Below, in pieces: positions 7,097-14,950 of a stretch of 64,000 bases of DNA. A program made the translations under genes and the position numbers. This DNA is from Tsukamurella conjunctivitidis (GTDB taxonomy: Bacteria > Actinomycetota > Actinomycetes > Mycobacteriales > Mycobacteriaceae): contig NZ_VIGX01000006.1 of assembly GCF_007858475.1 (NCBI RefSeq), forward strand, positions 186,001 to 250,000, given 5' to 3'. Positions within the stretch are counted from its first letter, which is position 1; each line of letters opens with the position of its first letter. Under the pieces are notes generated by a model, which saw nothing but the letters and a program-made list of their open reading frames with translations, searched no databases and was not told the origin of the DNA.

Positions 7097-7892
7097 CGGA
7101 GTAGTACGACGACATGGTGGTCGAGGCGAAGAAGACGTAGGACGGCGCGATCTCGTCGGGATCCGCCGCTCGTCCGTACGGCGCCTGCTCGCCGAAGTCC
7201 GCCACCGTCTCCTCGTCGAAGGTCGCGGGAATCAGTGGAGTCCACACCGGGCCGGGGGCGACGCAATTGACGCGGATGCCCCGGTCGACGAGGGATTGCG
7301 CCATCGCGTAGGTGAACGCGAGCACGGCCCCCTTCGTGGCGGAGTAGTCGATGAGGTGGCGATTGCCCCGGAGTCCGTTGATGGAGGCGGTGTTGATGAT
7401 GCACGAGCCCGACGCCAGACGGGGGAGCGCGGCGCGGGTCACGTGGAAGAAGCTGTCGATGTTGACCGCGAACGTGCGACGCCACTGCTCGGGCGTGATG
7501 TCGGTGAGATCGTCCGCCGGCTGCTGGGTACCCACGTTGTTGACGATGATGGAGAGCGCGCCCAGTTCGGAGTGGGCGCGCTCGACCACGTCGCGGCAGT
7601 GTGCGGCGTCCCCGAGATCACCCGCGTACCGCACGCACCGGCGGCCCTCGCGCTCGATGAGGTCGACGGTCCGGGCGGCGTCGTCCCCCTCTTCGAGGTA
7701 GGCGATGGCCACGTCCGCGCCCTCCTTCGCGAACGCGATCGCCGTCGCGCGGCCGATCCCGGAGTCACCGCCGGTGATGAGCGCCTTCTTACCCTTCAAC
7801 AGGCCACGGCCGTGGTACTCGCGCATCTCGTCGCGGGGCTGATCCTTCATCTCGGCCGTATCGCCGGGGTACCGGATGGTCTGGCTTCGCAC
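7053..7892 (-). CDS. Short-chain dehydrogenase, general stress protein 39 type
   Basis: A 279-residue classical SDR oxidoreductase. The N-terminal extension reads RYPGDTAEMKDQPRDE, typical of the YdaD/YhxC (GSP39) subgroup; then LKGKKALITGGDSGIGRATAIAFAKEG holds the TGGxxGIG nucleotide loop (about residues 39-47), NNVGTQQP follows, and S...YSATKG supplies the catalytic Tyr and Lys (about 199-203). The substrate is unknown; this subgroup is stress-induced in Bacillus. The GTG at 7892 has GAAGGAGGAG upstream. A SigF-type promoter at 7935-7960 lies back-to-back with that of the ChaB gene. Confidence 0.88.
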   Translation of the reverse strand: MRSQTIRYPGDTAEMKDQPRDEMREYHGRGLLKGKKALITGGDSGIGRATAIAFAKEGADVAIAYLEEGDDAARTVDLIEREGRRCVRYAGDLGDAAHCRDVVERAHSELGALSIIVNNVGTQQPADDLTDITPEQWRRTFAVNIDSFFHVTRAALPRLASGSCIINTASINGLRGNRHLIDYSATKGAVLAFTYAMAQSLVDRGIRVNCVAPGPVWTPLIPATFDEETVADFGEQAPYGRAADPDEIAPSYVFFASTTMSSYYSGETLAPIGGETLPG

Positions 7893-7934
7893 GTTCTCCT
7901 CCTTCGACGGTGGCGGTCGCTCGCCGTGGCTCGG

Positions 7935-7960
7935 CTACCCGCCCGCGTCCGCCGGCAAAC
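7935..7960 (-). promoter_or_regulatory. SigF/SigB-type promoter for the SDR gene
   Basis: On the minus strand GTTT (7960-7957), a 16-base spacer and GGGTAG (7940-7935). The GTG of the dehydrogenase is at 7892. Only 11 bases separate it from the -35 of the opposite promoter at 7972. Confidence 0.78.
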
Positions 7961-7971
7961 CCCCGCGCCGG

Positions 7972-7997
7972 GTTTGCCACGACGGGGCGCGGGGTAC
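7972..7997 (+). promoter_or_regulatory. SigF/SigB-type promoter for the ChaB-family gene
   Basis: GTTT at 7972-7975 (within GGTTTG), a 16-base spacer and GGGTAC at 7992-7997. The start codon at 8042 follows with GGAAGGAG between. It is one of two back-to-back promoter pairs in the island. Confidence 0.78.
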
Positions 7998-8041
7998 CCG
8001 GCCGTTGACAGTGCCGAAACGACGCGGAAGGAGACGGATCG

Positions 8042-8452
8042 ATGCCGAAGACCACAGAACAGGGTTCGGCCGATGAGGACGAACTCCCGGGTACCCTGCA
8101 GCGCTCGAGCGCGAAGGCCCAGCGGACGTTCGCCAAGGCCCACGACTCCGCACTGGAGGAGTACGGGGACGAGGAGCGGGCGCATCGCGTCGCCTATGCG
8201 GCCCTCAAGCACAGCTACGAGCGGGTCGGCGACCGGTGGGAGCGCAAGCCCGGCGGGAAGCGCGGCACATCCGAACGGCCGGGACAGCGCCGGGGCGGCC
8301 CGACGCACGAGGGTGTCGATGTGAACGCGACGAAGGAACACCTCCTCGACGTCGCCAGGCGCTTGGACATCCACGGACGCTCCACGATGCGGAAGGCGGA
8401 ACTCATCGATGCGATCGAAGACGCCAACGAACGAGCGAGGAGCAGCGACTGA
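8042..8452 (+). CDS. ChaB-family protein with C-terminal Rho-N/SAP-like domain
   Basis: A 136-residue protein. Residues 12-68 resemble ChaB (ELPGTLQRSSAKAQRTFAKA, then GDEERAHRVAYAALKHSYER), a small fold first linked to cation transport regulation but now usually treated as of unknown function. Residues 95-130 (NATKEHLLDVARRLDIHGRSTMRKAELIDAIE) look like a Rho N-terminal/SAP-type nucleic-acid-binding helix-loop-helix. This pairing is common in actinobacterial stress islands. ATG at 8042 has a strong GGAAGGAG site and a SigF-type promoter at 7972. A stem-loop separates it from the anti-sigma gene. Confidence 0.82.
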   Translation: MPKTTEQGSADEDELPGTLQRSSAKAQRTFAKAHDSALEEYGDEERAHRVAYAALKHSYERVGDRWERKPGGKRGTSERPGQRRGGPTHEGVDVNATKEHLLDVARRLDIHGRSTMRKAELIDAIEDANERARSSD

Positions 8453-8522
8453 TGGTCGCCGCGGCGGTCGGGGGCGGCGGTGCGGATCGCCGGCTCCGTC
8501 CCGCGTTTCGCTGTACAGGGGA

Positions 8523-8552
8523 GGGCGCCCCGTGTTAGCACGGAAGGCGCCC
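8523..8552 (+). terminator. Stem-loop between the ChaB gene and the anti-sigma/sigma operon
   Basis: GGGCGCC (8523-8529) pairs with GGCGCCC (8546-8552), with an inner CCGTG/CACGG stem around a TTAG loop. It is followed by CTTCG rather than a T-run. It could end the ChaB transcript or partly attenuate read-through into the anti-sigma gene, for which I find no good promoter. Confidence 0.55.
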
Positions 8553-8570
8553 TTCGATGAACGGAGTCTC

Positions 8571-8981
8571 ATGGCGTACACGGCACGGACCGCACCGGCC
8601 CATCCCGTCGATCTGAGCGTTCCGGCCGACCTCTCGTACCTGCCGGTGGTGCGTGCGGTACCGGAGGCGCTCGCCATCATGCTCGACCTCGACATCGACA
8701 TCGTGTCCGACCTCGGGCTCGCGATCGACCAGATCTGCACCGAGCTGATCGCCGATGCCCAGCAGGGCGCGAACGTCGAACTCCGGATCGAGCTCGCCGC
8801 GGCGGACCTCACGACGACGGTCACGGCGCGCACCCGCAGCGACCGCGCGCCGGACCGATCCGGGTTCGGCTGGCGAGTCCTGAATACGCTCACCGAGGGG
8901 CTCGAGGTCGAACGTGCACCGGCGCCGGGCGGTGGATGGTCGACGAGCGTGTCGTTCCGCTCGGGTCGGGGTGCCGTGTAG
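8571..8981 (+). CDS. RsbW/UsfX-like anti-sigma factor
   Basis: A 136-residue GHKL-type protein of the RsbW/UsfX/SpoIIAB class that would bind and hold the adjacent SigF-type sigma factor. The fold is recognisable from the strand pattern and DLGLAIDQICTELIADA (about residues 46-62), which is the N-box helix. The Asn normally seen there (as in E..TNA) is not present, and no clear G1/G2 glycine boxes are visible, so ATP binding and kinase activity may be weak or lost. The ATG at 8571 has CGGAG upstream. The stop codon overlaps the GTG of the sigma gene by one base, the classic coupled pair. Length is close to UsfX. Confidence 0.85.
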   Translation: MAYTARTAPAHPVDLSVPADLSYLPVVRAVPEALAIMLDLDIDIVSDLGLAIDQICTELIADAQQGANVELRIELAAADLTTTVTARTRSDRAPDRSGFGWRVLNTLTEGLEVERAPAPGGGWSTSVSFRSGRGAV

Positions 8982-9757
8982 TGCCGCCGCAATCTCGGGA
9001 GCCGCGGCACTCGAGCGAGGACTACTCCGACGTGGCGGAGATCCTCCGATCGGCGCGTCGTCAGGGCGGGACACGCGCCGCCGCCACCAGGGATGATGTG
9101 ATCACCCGGTGCCTGCCCCTCGCGGAGAACCTGGCGCGGAGGTTCTCCGGCCGAGGTGAGCCCCACGACGACCTGGTGCAGGTCGCCCGCGTCGGTCTGG
9201 TCAACGCGGTGGACCGCTTCGATCCGGACAAGGGCACCGATTTCTTGTCTTTCGCGGTGCCCACTATGTTGGGTGGCCTGCGGCGCCACTTCCGAGACAC
9301 CGGCTGGGCGACCCGCGTGCCGCGGCGCATGCAGGAATTGCACCTGCGCATGAACTCCGCGATCGCCGAGACGGCACAGGGGCTCGGGCGGACACCGACC
9401 TACCGCGAGCTCGCGGAGCGCTTGGACGTGAGTGTGGACGACGTCCGAGAGGCGGCACGTGCGGGGAACGGCTACCGAGCGAGGTCGATCGACCAGCCCG
9501 TCGGTGACGACGAGCGGTCCGCACCGGTGGACAGGATCGGCGAGAACGACCCGGGGTTCGAGCTCGTCGAGGAGTTCGCGTCGCTACGCCCCGCGGTCGA
9601 GCGGCTCGATGAACGCGAGCGTGCCGTTCTCGCGCTGCGGTTCTACCGGTCGATGACGCAGACCGAGATCGCGGCACAGCTGGGCATCTCGCAGATGCAC
9701 GTGTCGAGGATCCTGTCCAGGGCGCTCGGCAGCCTCCGGTCGCACGTCGCCGAGTAG
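8981..9757 (+). CDS. sigF: SigF/SigB-type RNA polymerase sigma factor (group 3)
   Basis: A 258-residue stress sigma factor, near the length of mycobacterial SigF. Region 2 is at about residues 38-105 (RCLPLAENLARRFSGRGEPHDDLVQVA, then VNAVDRFDPDKGTDFLSFAVPTMLGGLRRHFRDTGW), region 3 at about 106-185 (VPRRMQELHLRMN) and region 4 at about 200-258, ending in the helix-turn-helix TQTEIAAQLGISQMHVSRILSRALGSLR. The GTG at 8981 overlaps the anti-sigma stop (TAGTG), and an STAS antagonist follows 156 bases later. Nine matching GTTT-N15/16-GGGTA promoters surround it, so it very likely directs this island. Confidence 0.93.
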   Translation: MPPQSREPRHSSEDYSDVAEILRSARRQGGTRAAATRDDVITRCLPLAENLARRFSGRGEPHDDLVQVARVGLVNAVDRFDPDKGTDFLSFAVPTMLGGLRRHFRDTGWATRVPRRMQELHLRMNSAIAETAQGLGRTPTYRELAERLDVSVDDVREAARAGNGYRARSIDQPVGDDERSAPVDRIGENDPGFELVEEFASLRPAVERLDERERAVLALRFYRSMTQTEIAAQLGISQMHVSRILSRALGSLRSHVAE

Positions 9758-9913
9758 CGAATCACTCATGTCGAACCGCGAACATTCAGCGGTGTAGTCG
9801 TTTTCGATCTCCAACGACTCGGCTGTGCCTGTACAGCACGGTGTGCCTGTGGTACGAACGAAGGAGGTTGAGTGCCGCAGCCGGAACATCACGATCTGTT
9901 GCTGGAGGCTCCC

Positions 9914-10243
9914 ATGTCACTGTCTGTCATCGAACATCCCGACGCTCTCCGGAAGGGCGGGTCGCGGGCTCCGTCGCGGCTCTGCACCGAGGTGGTCCCG
10001 GAGGGGGACCTCGACGCCTTCACTCTGCCCGTGCTCGTCCGCGCCGTCGACGAGGCCGTGCGGACGAGCGCCAGGGTGGAGCTCGACCTGTCCGGGGTCG
10101 ACTTCATGAGCATCGCCGCCGCCGCGTACGTGTGGCAGCGAGTGGCCTCTCCCGGTGCCCCGACCGTGGAGATCAGCGCCGCGAGCGACGCTGCATCCCG
10201 CTCGCTCGTCGTCACCGGCTTCGGCGGCATCGCCGACGTTTGA
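9914..10243 (+). CDS. STAS-domain anti-sigma factor antagonist
   Basis: A 109-residue STAS protein of the RsbV/SpoIIAA class. In this class the unphosphorylated antagonist binds the anti-sigma factor and frees the sigma factor. The core reads TEVVPEGDLDAFTLPVLVRAVDEA and VELDLSGVDFMSIAAAAYV, where S66 stands at the site normally phosphorylated. ATG at 9914 has GGAGG 5 bases upstream; a GTG at 9872 with its own AAGGAGG is an equally well-supplied alternative adding 14 residues. No SigF-type promoter is seen upstream, so it may be constitutively or differently expressed and set the switch for the sigma factor just before it. Confidence 0.85.
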   Translation: MSLSVIEHPDALRKGGSRAPSRLCTEVVPEGDLDAFTLPVLVRAVDEAVRTSARVELDLSGVDFMSIAAAAYVWQRVASPGAPTVEISAASDAASRSLVVTGFGGIADV

Positions 10244-10262
10244 CGTCGCTCTTCCGGGGTAG
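10238..10262 (+). promoter_or_regulatory. SigF/SigB-type promoter for the hemerythrin-catalase genes
   Basis: GTTT at 10238-10241, a 15-base spacer and GGGTAG at 10257-10262. It overlaps the 3' end of the STAS gene and leads into the GTG at 10318. The genes from 10318 to 14109 lie closely spaced behind it. Confidence 0.75.
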
Positions 10263-10317
10263 ACCTCTGCTGCAGCACCGCCGCGAGCGGACCGACGAGA
10301 CAGAGAGGACGAGCACC

Positions 10318-10884
10318 GTGACGTTCATCAATCCGTACACCTTCATCGATGAGCTGGCCTTCCAACACCAGCGGATCCTGCAACTCTTCGATCGCGTCCT
10401 CGCCAGCGACGCGGAGGACCGTGACGAGGCCTTCCTCGAACTGCGACGGCTTCTGGCCGTGCACGAGGCGGCCGAGGAGATCATCGTGCACCCGAAGGCG
10501 CGCGCGGTGATCGCGGCCGGCGGCACCGTGGTGGACGAGCGGCTCGGCGAGGAGCGCGCCGCCAAGCGGCTGCTCGCCGAGCTCGAGGATCTCGACCTCC
10601 GGTCCGCCGAGTTCGACGCCAAGATCGAAGCCCTGCGCGCCGCGGTCGAACGACACGTCGAGCGCGAGGAGCGGGAGGAGTTCATCGCTCTGCGTAACGA
10701 GATCGACGACGACGAGGCGGCGCGGATGGCGGATGCGGTGCAGGCCATCGAGGCGATCGCGCCGACGCGCCCGCACCCCGCCATCGAGTCCGCACCGGCG
10801 AACCTCCTCGTCGGGCCGTTCGCCGCCATGCTGGACCGAGCCCGTGACGTGATCTCCGACCGGATGCGGCAGGGGGCCCACTGA
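10318..10884 (+). CDS. Hemerythrin HHE-domain protein
   Basis: A 188-residue helical protein with an HHE/hemerythrin cation-binding domain in its first 130 residues. Candidate diiron ligands are H17 (FQHQRILQLFD), H46 and E50 (VHEAAEEIIVH), H54, and H/E residues of ERHVEREEREEF. Members carry oxygen or NO, sense redox, or act in peroxide handling. The last 45 residues are a tail of unknown role. GTG at 10318 has GAGAGGA upstream, and a SigF-type promoter at 10238 precedes it. The stop overlaps the next ATG (TGATG), so it is coupled to a small membrane protein. Confidence 0.85.
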   Translation: MTFINPYTFIDELAFQHQRILQLFDRVLASDAEDRDEAFLELRRLLAVHEAAEEIIVHPKARAVIAAGGTVVDERLGEERAAKRLLAELEDLDLRSAEFDAKIEALRAAVERHVEREEREEFIALRNEIDDDEAARMADAVQAIEAIAPTRPHPAIESAPANLLVGPFAAMLDRARDVISDRMRQGAH

Positions 10885-11192
10885 TGCAGCGCATCGCACG
10901 GCAATGGGGTGGAACAGGTTTCGTCGGCGTGCTCGTGGGCATCGGCGTCCTCGCGATCGGGATCAGCGCGACGGCCATCGGCACGCCCTGGGCGTGGGCC
11001 GCTGTCGGCATCGGGATCCTCCTGATCGTCGTGGGCGGCGCGGCAATGACGGCGGTCTCGCTCAGTCGCAGGAGGAACGCATGGGACGACCGCGGACAGC
11101 GCGACCCGGTCCTCGGGGAGGAACTCACACCCGCCGAGGAACGTCAGTACTTCCGGCGATACCGCCGGCGCGGCGGGCGTGGCCGAGGGTGA
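10884..11192 (+). CDS. Small membrane protein with two hydrophobic segments
   Basis: A 102-residue protein. Residues 12-34 and 38-60 are two glycine- and isoleucine-rich membrane helices, followed by a charged, arginine-rich tail containing DPVLGEELTPAEERQYFRRYRRR. I do not recognise the family. The ATG overlaps the hemerythrin stop by one base, and catalase follows 40 bases later, so it belongs to the peroxide-stress transcript. The sequence gives no catalytic clue; a small stress-envelope protein is the most that can be inferred. Confidence 0.7.
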   Translation: MQRIARQWGGTGFVGVLVGIGVLAIGISATAIGTPWAWAAVGIGILLIVVGGAAMTAVSLSRRRNAWDDRGQRDPVLGEELTPAEERQYFRRYRRRGGRGRG

Positions 11193-11232
11193 CGGCGGAC
11201 CAACCGACGACGAATCAGCCTAGGAGGCGAAC

Positions 11233-13323
11233 ATGGCAGACGAGCAGATCGAGGCGGTCACGGCGGTGGGGCAGGGCGGGGAGCCTCACCAAGTCGCGGC
11301 CGAGGCGCTGACGACCTCCCAGGGAGCGCCGGTGCCGGACAATCAGAACTCCCTGAGAGCGGGGGAGCGCGGGCCGACGCTGCTGGAGGATTTCGTCCTC
11401 CGCGACAAGATCTTCCGATTCGACCACGAACGCATCCCGGAACGCGTGGTCCACGCCCGCGGATACGGCGCGCACGGCGTCTTCGAGTGCACCCGGTCGC
11501 TCACCGGTGTGACGGTGGCAGATCTCTTCGGCGCAGTGGGAAGGCGCACCGAGGTCTTCGTCCGCTTCTCGACCGTCGCCGGCCGTGCAGGATCGTTCGA
11601 CCTGGCACGCGACGTCCGCGGTTTCGCGGTCAAGTTCTACACCCGCGAGGGGAACTGGGACCTCGTGGGCAACAACATCCCCGTCTTCTTCATCCAGGAC
11701 GCGATGAAGTTCCCGGACCTGGTGCATGCGGTCAAGGAGGATCCCGACCGCGGCTTCCCCCAGGCCCAGTCCGCGCACGACACCTATTGGGACTTCGTCT
11801 CGTGCCTTCCCGAATCGACCCATATGACCCTGTGGCAGATGTCGGACCGAGCGATTCCGCGCTCCTTCCGATTCATGGAGGGGTTCGGTGTGCACACCTT
11901 CCGGTTCCTCGCGGAGGACGGTGCGTCCACGTACGTGAAGTTCCACTGGAAGCCGGTGCTCGGTTGCCAATCCGTCGTGTGGGACGAGGCGGTCAAGATC
12001 AACGGCGCCGATCCCGACTTCCATCGCCGAGACCTGTGGAACGCGATCTCCTCGGGCGAGTATCCGCAGTGGGACCTGGCCGTGCAGCTGTTCGACCAAG
12101 CGACGGCGGACGCTCTCCCCTTCGACGTACTCGATCCCACCAAGATCGTTCCTGAGGAGACGGTGCCGCTGCAGGTGGTCGGTCGCCTCACGCTGGACCG
12201 GACCGTGGACAACGACTTCGCCGAGACGGAGCAGGTCGCGTTCTGCACGCAGAACATCGTCCCGGGCATCGGCTTCACCGACGATCCGCTGTTGCAGGGA
12301 CGGAACTTCTCGTACCTCGACACCCAACTGTCCCGACTGGGCGGGCCCAACTTCACGCAACTGCCGGTGAACAGTGCCCGATGCCCGATGGCCTTCTTCC
12401 ACCAGGACGGACACATGCAACACGACGTACCGTCCGGCCAGATCAATTACGAGCCGAACTCGAGCGATCACGGCGGTCCGCGCGAACGGACCGGCGCGAA
12501 GGCGCTCACCACGTTCGCCGAGCCGGTGACCGGAACGAAGACCCGATTGCGTCCGGACTCCTTCGCCGATCATTACAGCCAGGCCAAGATGTTCTGGGAC
12601 AGCCAGACCGCCGTGGAGCAGGACCACATCGTCGCCGCTTACGTCTTCGAACTGAGCAAGGTGGGGGAACCTGCGATCAGGACGAGGATGGTCTCGAATC
12701 TGATGAACGTGGACGACGGTCTCGCCTCTCGTGTCGCCGCGGGGCTCGGCATGCCGTTGCCGGCGCCCTCCCCGGCCGCGGTACCGGTGCGGACCGACAT
12801 CCCTCGATCACCAGCCGTCAGCATGATGCGCAATGCGCCAAGGACATTCGCCGGGCGAACGGTGGGCGCGCTGGTGACCGACGGGGTCGAGCGCTCGCTC
12901 GTCGACGCACTGCGGAGCCACGCCGCCGACGCCGGAGCCTCGGTGGTGATCGTCGCGCCGAGGGTGGGGGGCGTGGTCGCCGACGACGGCGGGAGCCTCG
13001 GCGCCGATGCTCAGTTGGCGGGCGCCCCGTCGGTCCTGTTCGACGCGGCGGCGATCCTGACCTCAGCCGCCGGAGCCGAGGAACTCGCGGCGGACCCGGC
13101 GGCGCGGGACTTCATCACCGACGCCTTCCATCACAGCAAGTTCGTCGCGATCGGGGAGCACTGCGGGCCGCTGCTGCGCCGCACCGGGCTCGTCGACAGT
13201 GTCGACGACGGGTGCTTCCCGCTCGACTCCGAGCGGGTCGCTGCGGATTTCATCGAGGCCTGTGCGGACCTGCGGTACTGGCCGCGCACCGCCATCGGCG
13301 GCCACAACCCACCGAAGGAGTGA
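11233..13323 (+). CDS. katE: Large-subunit (clade 2) haem catalase, HPII/KatE type
   Basis: A 696-residue monofunctional catalase (2 H2O2 to 2 H2O + O2), cytoplasmic. Catalytic H74 (RVVHARGYG), distal N147 ([11 protein letters not shown]) and proximal haem ligand Y361 ([15 protein letters not shown]) keep the spacing of E. coli HPII. Residues about 550-690 form the extra C-terminal flavodoxin-like domain found only in large-subunit catalases ([15 protein letters not shown] to the end). ATG has CTAGGAGG upstream. The gene lies behind the hemerythrin and small membrane genes and probably shares their SigF-type promoter; two small genes follow directly. Confidence 0.96.
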   Translation: MADEQIEAVTAVGQGGEPHQVAAEALTTSQGAPVPDNQNSLRAGERGPTLLEDFVLRDKIFRFDHERIPERVVHARGYGAHGVFECTRSLTGVTVADLFGAVGRRTEVFVRFSTVAGRAGSFDLARDVRGFAVKFYTREGNWDLVGNNIPVFFIQDAMKFPDLVHAVKEDPDRGFPQAQSAHDTYWDFVSCLPESTHMTLWQMSDRAIPRSFRFMEGFGVHTFRFLAEDGASTYVKFHWKPVLGCQSVVWDEAVKINGADPDFHRRDLWNAISSGEYPQWDLAVQLFDQATADALPFDVLDPTKIVPEETVPLQVVGRLTLDRTVDNDFAETEQVAFCTQNIVPGIGFTDDPLLQGRNFSYLDTQLSRLGGPNFTQLPVNSARCPMAFFHQDGHMQHDVPSGQINYEPNSSDHGGPRERTGAKALTTFAEPVTGTKTRLRPDSFADHYSQAKMFWDSQTAVEQDHIVAAYVFELSKVGEPAIRTRMVSNLMNVDDGLASRVAAGLGMPLPAPSPAAVPVRTDIPRSPAVSMMRNAPRTFAGRTVGALVTDGVERSLVDALRSHAADAGASVVIVAPRVGGVVADDGGSLGADAQLAGAPSVLFDAAAILTSAAGAEELAADPAARDFITDAFHHSKFVAIGEHCGPLLRRTGLVDSVDDGCFPLDSERVAADFIEACADLRYWPRTAIGGHNPPKE

Positions 13324-13327
13324 TCCG

Positions 13328-13576
13328 ATGACACCGGAACCCGACGACCACGCGGGCGCGGACGGGCCCGTCGAGGATCAGTCCGCGAGTGTGTCCGCCG
13401 ACGCGGAAGCCCTCGACGAGGACCTCCTCGAGCACGACCCGTGGGCCACGGCGATCGATCCTCCCGACGGTTGGGCGGAGAGTGATCGGCGCGGAGTGAC
13501 GGGGCCCGAGCAACGAGAAGGCCCTTCGCTCGACGAGCGACTGGCGCAGGAGGAGCCGGACGAGGACGGCCTGTGA
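13328..13576 (+). CDS. Small acidic DUF5709-like protein
   Basis: An 82-residue, very acidic protein ending EQREGPSLDERLAQEEPDEDGL. That tail, and the WxxAIDPPDGW segment before it, resemble the DUF5709 family of actinobacteria, which has no known function. The ATG at 13328 has GAAGGAG 7 bases upstream and lies 4 bases after the catalase stop; the stop overlaps the next gene's GTG. It is likely disordered and is placed as part of the catalase transcript. Confidence 0.75.
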   Translation: MTPEPDDHAGADGPVEDQSASVSADAEALDEDLLEHDPWATAIDPPDGWAESDRRGVTGPEQREGPSLDERLAQEEPDEDGL

Positions 13577-14109
13577 TCTCGGTCCGAGCCCGATGTGTGG
13601 CCGCGTCCCTCCGGGCCCGGCGGAGCAAGACGTTCTACCGTGACCCGGAGATCATGGTCGCGAGCCTCGCGGCCCGACAGCGCATGTCGTCGGCTATGCC
13701 GCCGTGGTGGATCCGCCGGGGCGTCGAGGTCAGATCGGCGGTGGTGGACGGCACCCCGTGCGTCAGCATCACGCCGCCGACGCGGGGCGGAACCACCTTG
13801 GAGATCGTGGACGACGATGGTGAGTACGTCATCGACGAGACGGGCACCGGGGTCACGCGTTCCACTACTGAATGGTTCGGGTTCCACCGTGATGACGTGA
13901 CGTCCGCGCGGGGGGAGACCCGAACATTGCGGCGCTTCCGTCGCGAGGACTGGGACGTCGAGGTGCGTACCCGCACGGTCCTCACGAGTACCGTGCGCGC
14001 CTTCGTCGTGACAGCCGAGCTCGACGCCTACGAGAGCGACGGGGACCGCGGGCCGCGCCGGGTGTTCGCCGATAGCTGGCACCGGGAGATCCCTCGGGAC
14101 GAGGTCTGA
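13573..14109 (+). CDS. Hypothetical protein; possible alpha/beta-hydrolase remnant or fusion
   Basis: A 178-residue protein I cannot place with confidence. Residues 1-65 (RRSKTFYRDPEIMVASLAARQRM, then MPPWWIRRGVEVRSAVVDGTPCVSITP, quoted in parts) look like the N-terminal lead-in of steryl-acetyl-hydrolase-type esterases. Residues 75-178, ending VFADSWHREIPRDEV, look more like the last strand-rich domain of CocE/NonD-type hydrolases. The core that would carry the Ser-Asp-His triad is absent, and no GxSxG is present. The GTG start overlaps the previous stop (GTGA). It is last before a strong terminator. Either a non-catalytic protein or a deletion product; both similarities are from memory. Confidence 0.55.
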   Translation: MISVRARCVAASLRARRSKTFYRDPEIMVASLAARQRMSSAMPPWWIRRGVEVRSAVVDGTPCVSITPPTRGGTTLEIVDDDGEYVIDETGTGVTRSTTEWFGFHRDDVTSARGETRTLRRFRREDWDVEVRTRTVLTSTVRAFVVTAELDAYESDGDRGPRRVFADSWHREIPRDEV

Positions 14110-14124
14110 TCATCGGAGACCCGG

Positions 14125-14172
14125 CAGCACGGCATCGGAAGGCGCGCGAGGTGGCCCTCCGATGCCGTGCTG
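14125..14172. terminator. Bidirectional terminator after the catalase gene group
   Basis: A long inverted repeat (CAGCACGGCATCGGA... / ...TCCGATGCCGTGCTG) with a short loop and a small bulge lies between convergent genes ending at 14109 and 14188, followed by TTGT on the plus strand. Confidence 0.85.
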
Positions 14173-14187
14173 TTGTCGCTGTGCTTC

Positions 14188-14649
14188 TCATGAGGATTCC
14201 CGGCGTTCCACGCCGATGGCTTCGCGGAGCTGCCGGCGCACCGCCTCCGACGGCTCCTGATCGAGAGTCGCCTCGATCAGGGCGTTGAGTTTCTGCTGGG
14301 TCGCCGCGTCCGCCCGGGTCGACTGGTTCTGCACCAGGGCCACCAGGAGGAACGTGATGATCGTGGTGGCGGTGTTGATCACCAGTTGCCAGGTGTCGAC
14401 ATCGCGCAGAACGAGGATCGACGGGGCCCAGATCAGCACCAACAGCACGCAGAAGCTGAAGAACCACGCCTGCGAGACCCAGCGGCCAGTGAGATCGGCG
14501 AAGCGATCGAAGATCGACAGGTGTGAGTCGACCGAGCCGGGGAGAAGCGGGGGACGGTGGCTGCTCGCGTGTTCGCGGTCAGACGCAGCGGACGGCGGGA
14601 CCCCATCGGGCCCCGCCGTCGCCGGTTCCTCACGCGGAGTGCGCGTCAC
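14188..14649 (-). CDS. Low-affinity iron permease family membrane protein
   Basis: A 153-residue protein resembling the low-affinity iron permease family (Pfam PF04120). After a polar 38-residue N-terminus it has SHLSIFDRFADLTGRWVSQ, then two membrane helices at about residues 60-80 and 87-106, and the helix QNQSTRADAATQQKLNALIEA; this pattern recurs in bacterial members, whose transport role has not been firmly shown. The ATG overlaps the stop of the upstream KGG gene (ATGA), so it is expressed from the stress promoter at 14909-14933. Confidence 0.8.
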   Translation of the reverse strand: MTRTPREEPATAGPDGVPPSAASDREHASSHRPPLLPGSVDSHLSIFDRFADLTGRWVSQAWFFSFCVLLVLIWAPSILVLRDVDTWQLVINTATTIITFLLVALVQNQSTRADAATQQKLNALIEATLDQEPSEAVRRQLREAIGVERRESS

Positions 14650-14846
14650 CGGCCGGAGTGGCTGTGCTCGCCACCGCGTGCCTTGGCCTCCTCGGGCTGC
14701 GCCTCGGCGCCCTTGCGGCCGGCCTCGTGCGGGTCCGCGCCCTCCGACGAACCGAACTGGCCGGGGCTCGCCTCGCCGCCCTTACGGGCCTGCTCCTCCG
14801 TGTCGGAGCGGTTGCCGAACTGTCCGGGGTTGTTGGGGTCTGCCAT
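14646..14846 (-). CDS. KGG-repeat stress-induced protein (GsiB/con-10 type)
   Basis: A 66-residue hydrophilic protein built of two imperfect repeats: NPGQFGNRSDTEEQARKGGE and SPGQFGSSEGADPHEAGRKG. The R/K-K/G-G motif is that of stress-induced KGG proteins such as Bacillus GsiB and fungal con-10, thought to protect during desiccation or osmotic stress. It is probably disordered and cytoplasmic. AGGAGG lies upstream and a perfect SigF-type promoter at 14909-14933, which fits GsiB being a classic SigB-regulated gene. Confidence 0.85.
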   Translation of the reverse strand: MADPNNPGQFGNRSDTEEQARKGGEASPGQFGSSEGADPHEAGRKGAEAQPEEAKARGGEHSHSGR

Positions 14847-14908
14847 GGTGCATACCTCCTGGTAGTGGTTCTGTGGGAAGGGGATTCGTGTTCATCCCCG
14901 GTGATGGG

Positions 14909-14933
14909 ATACCCGGCGCGCAGTGTTTCAAAC
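14909..14933 (-). promoter_or_regulatory. SigF/SigB-type promoter for the KGG gene
   Basis: On the minus strand GTTT (14933-14930), a 15-base spacer and GGGTAT (14914-14909), the complete consensus. The start codon is at 14846, giving a leader of about 55 bases. The site overlaps the end of the upstream Cys-rich gene region by a few tens of bases only. Confidence 0.8.
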
Positions 14934-14950
14934 CCAGGCGGAGGGATTGT

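Noticed and set aside
8480-8570. A SigF-type promoter before the anti-sigma gene
   Set aside because: GTTT occurs at about 8503 but the expected -10 position reads GGCGCC or similar, with too many mismatches.
9758-9913. A SigF-type promoter before the STAS gene
   Set aside because: GTTTTC is present but no GGGTA follows at 15-17 bases; GGTAC further down lacks a -35.
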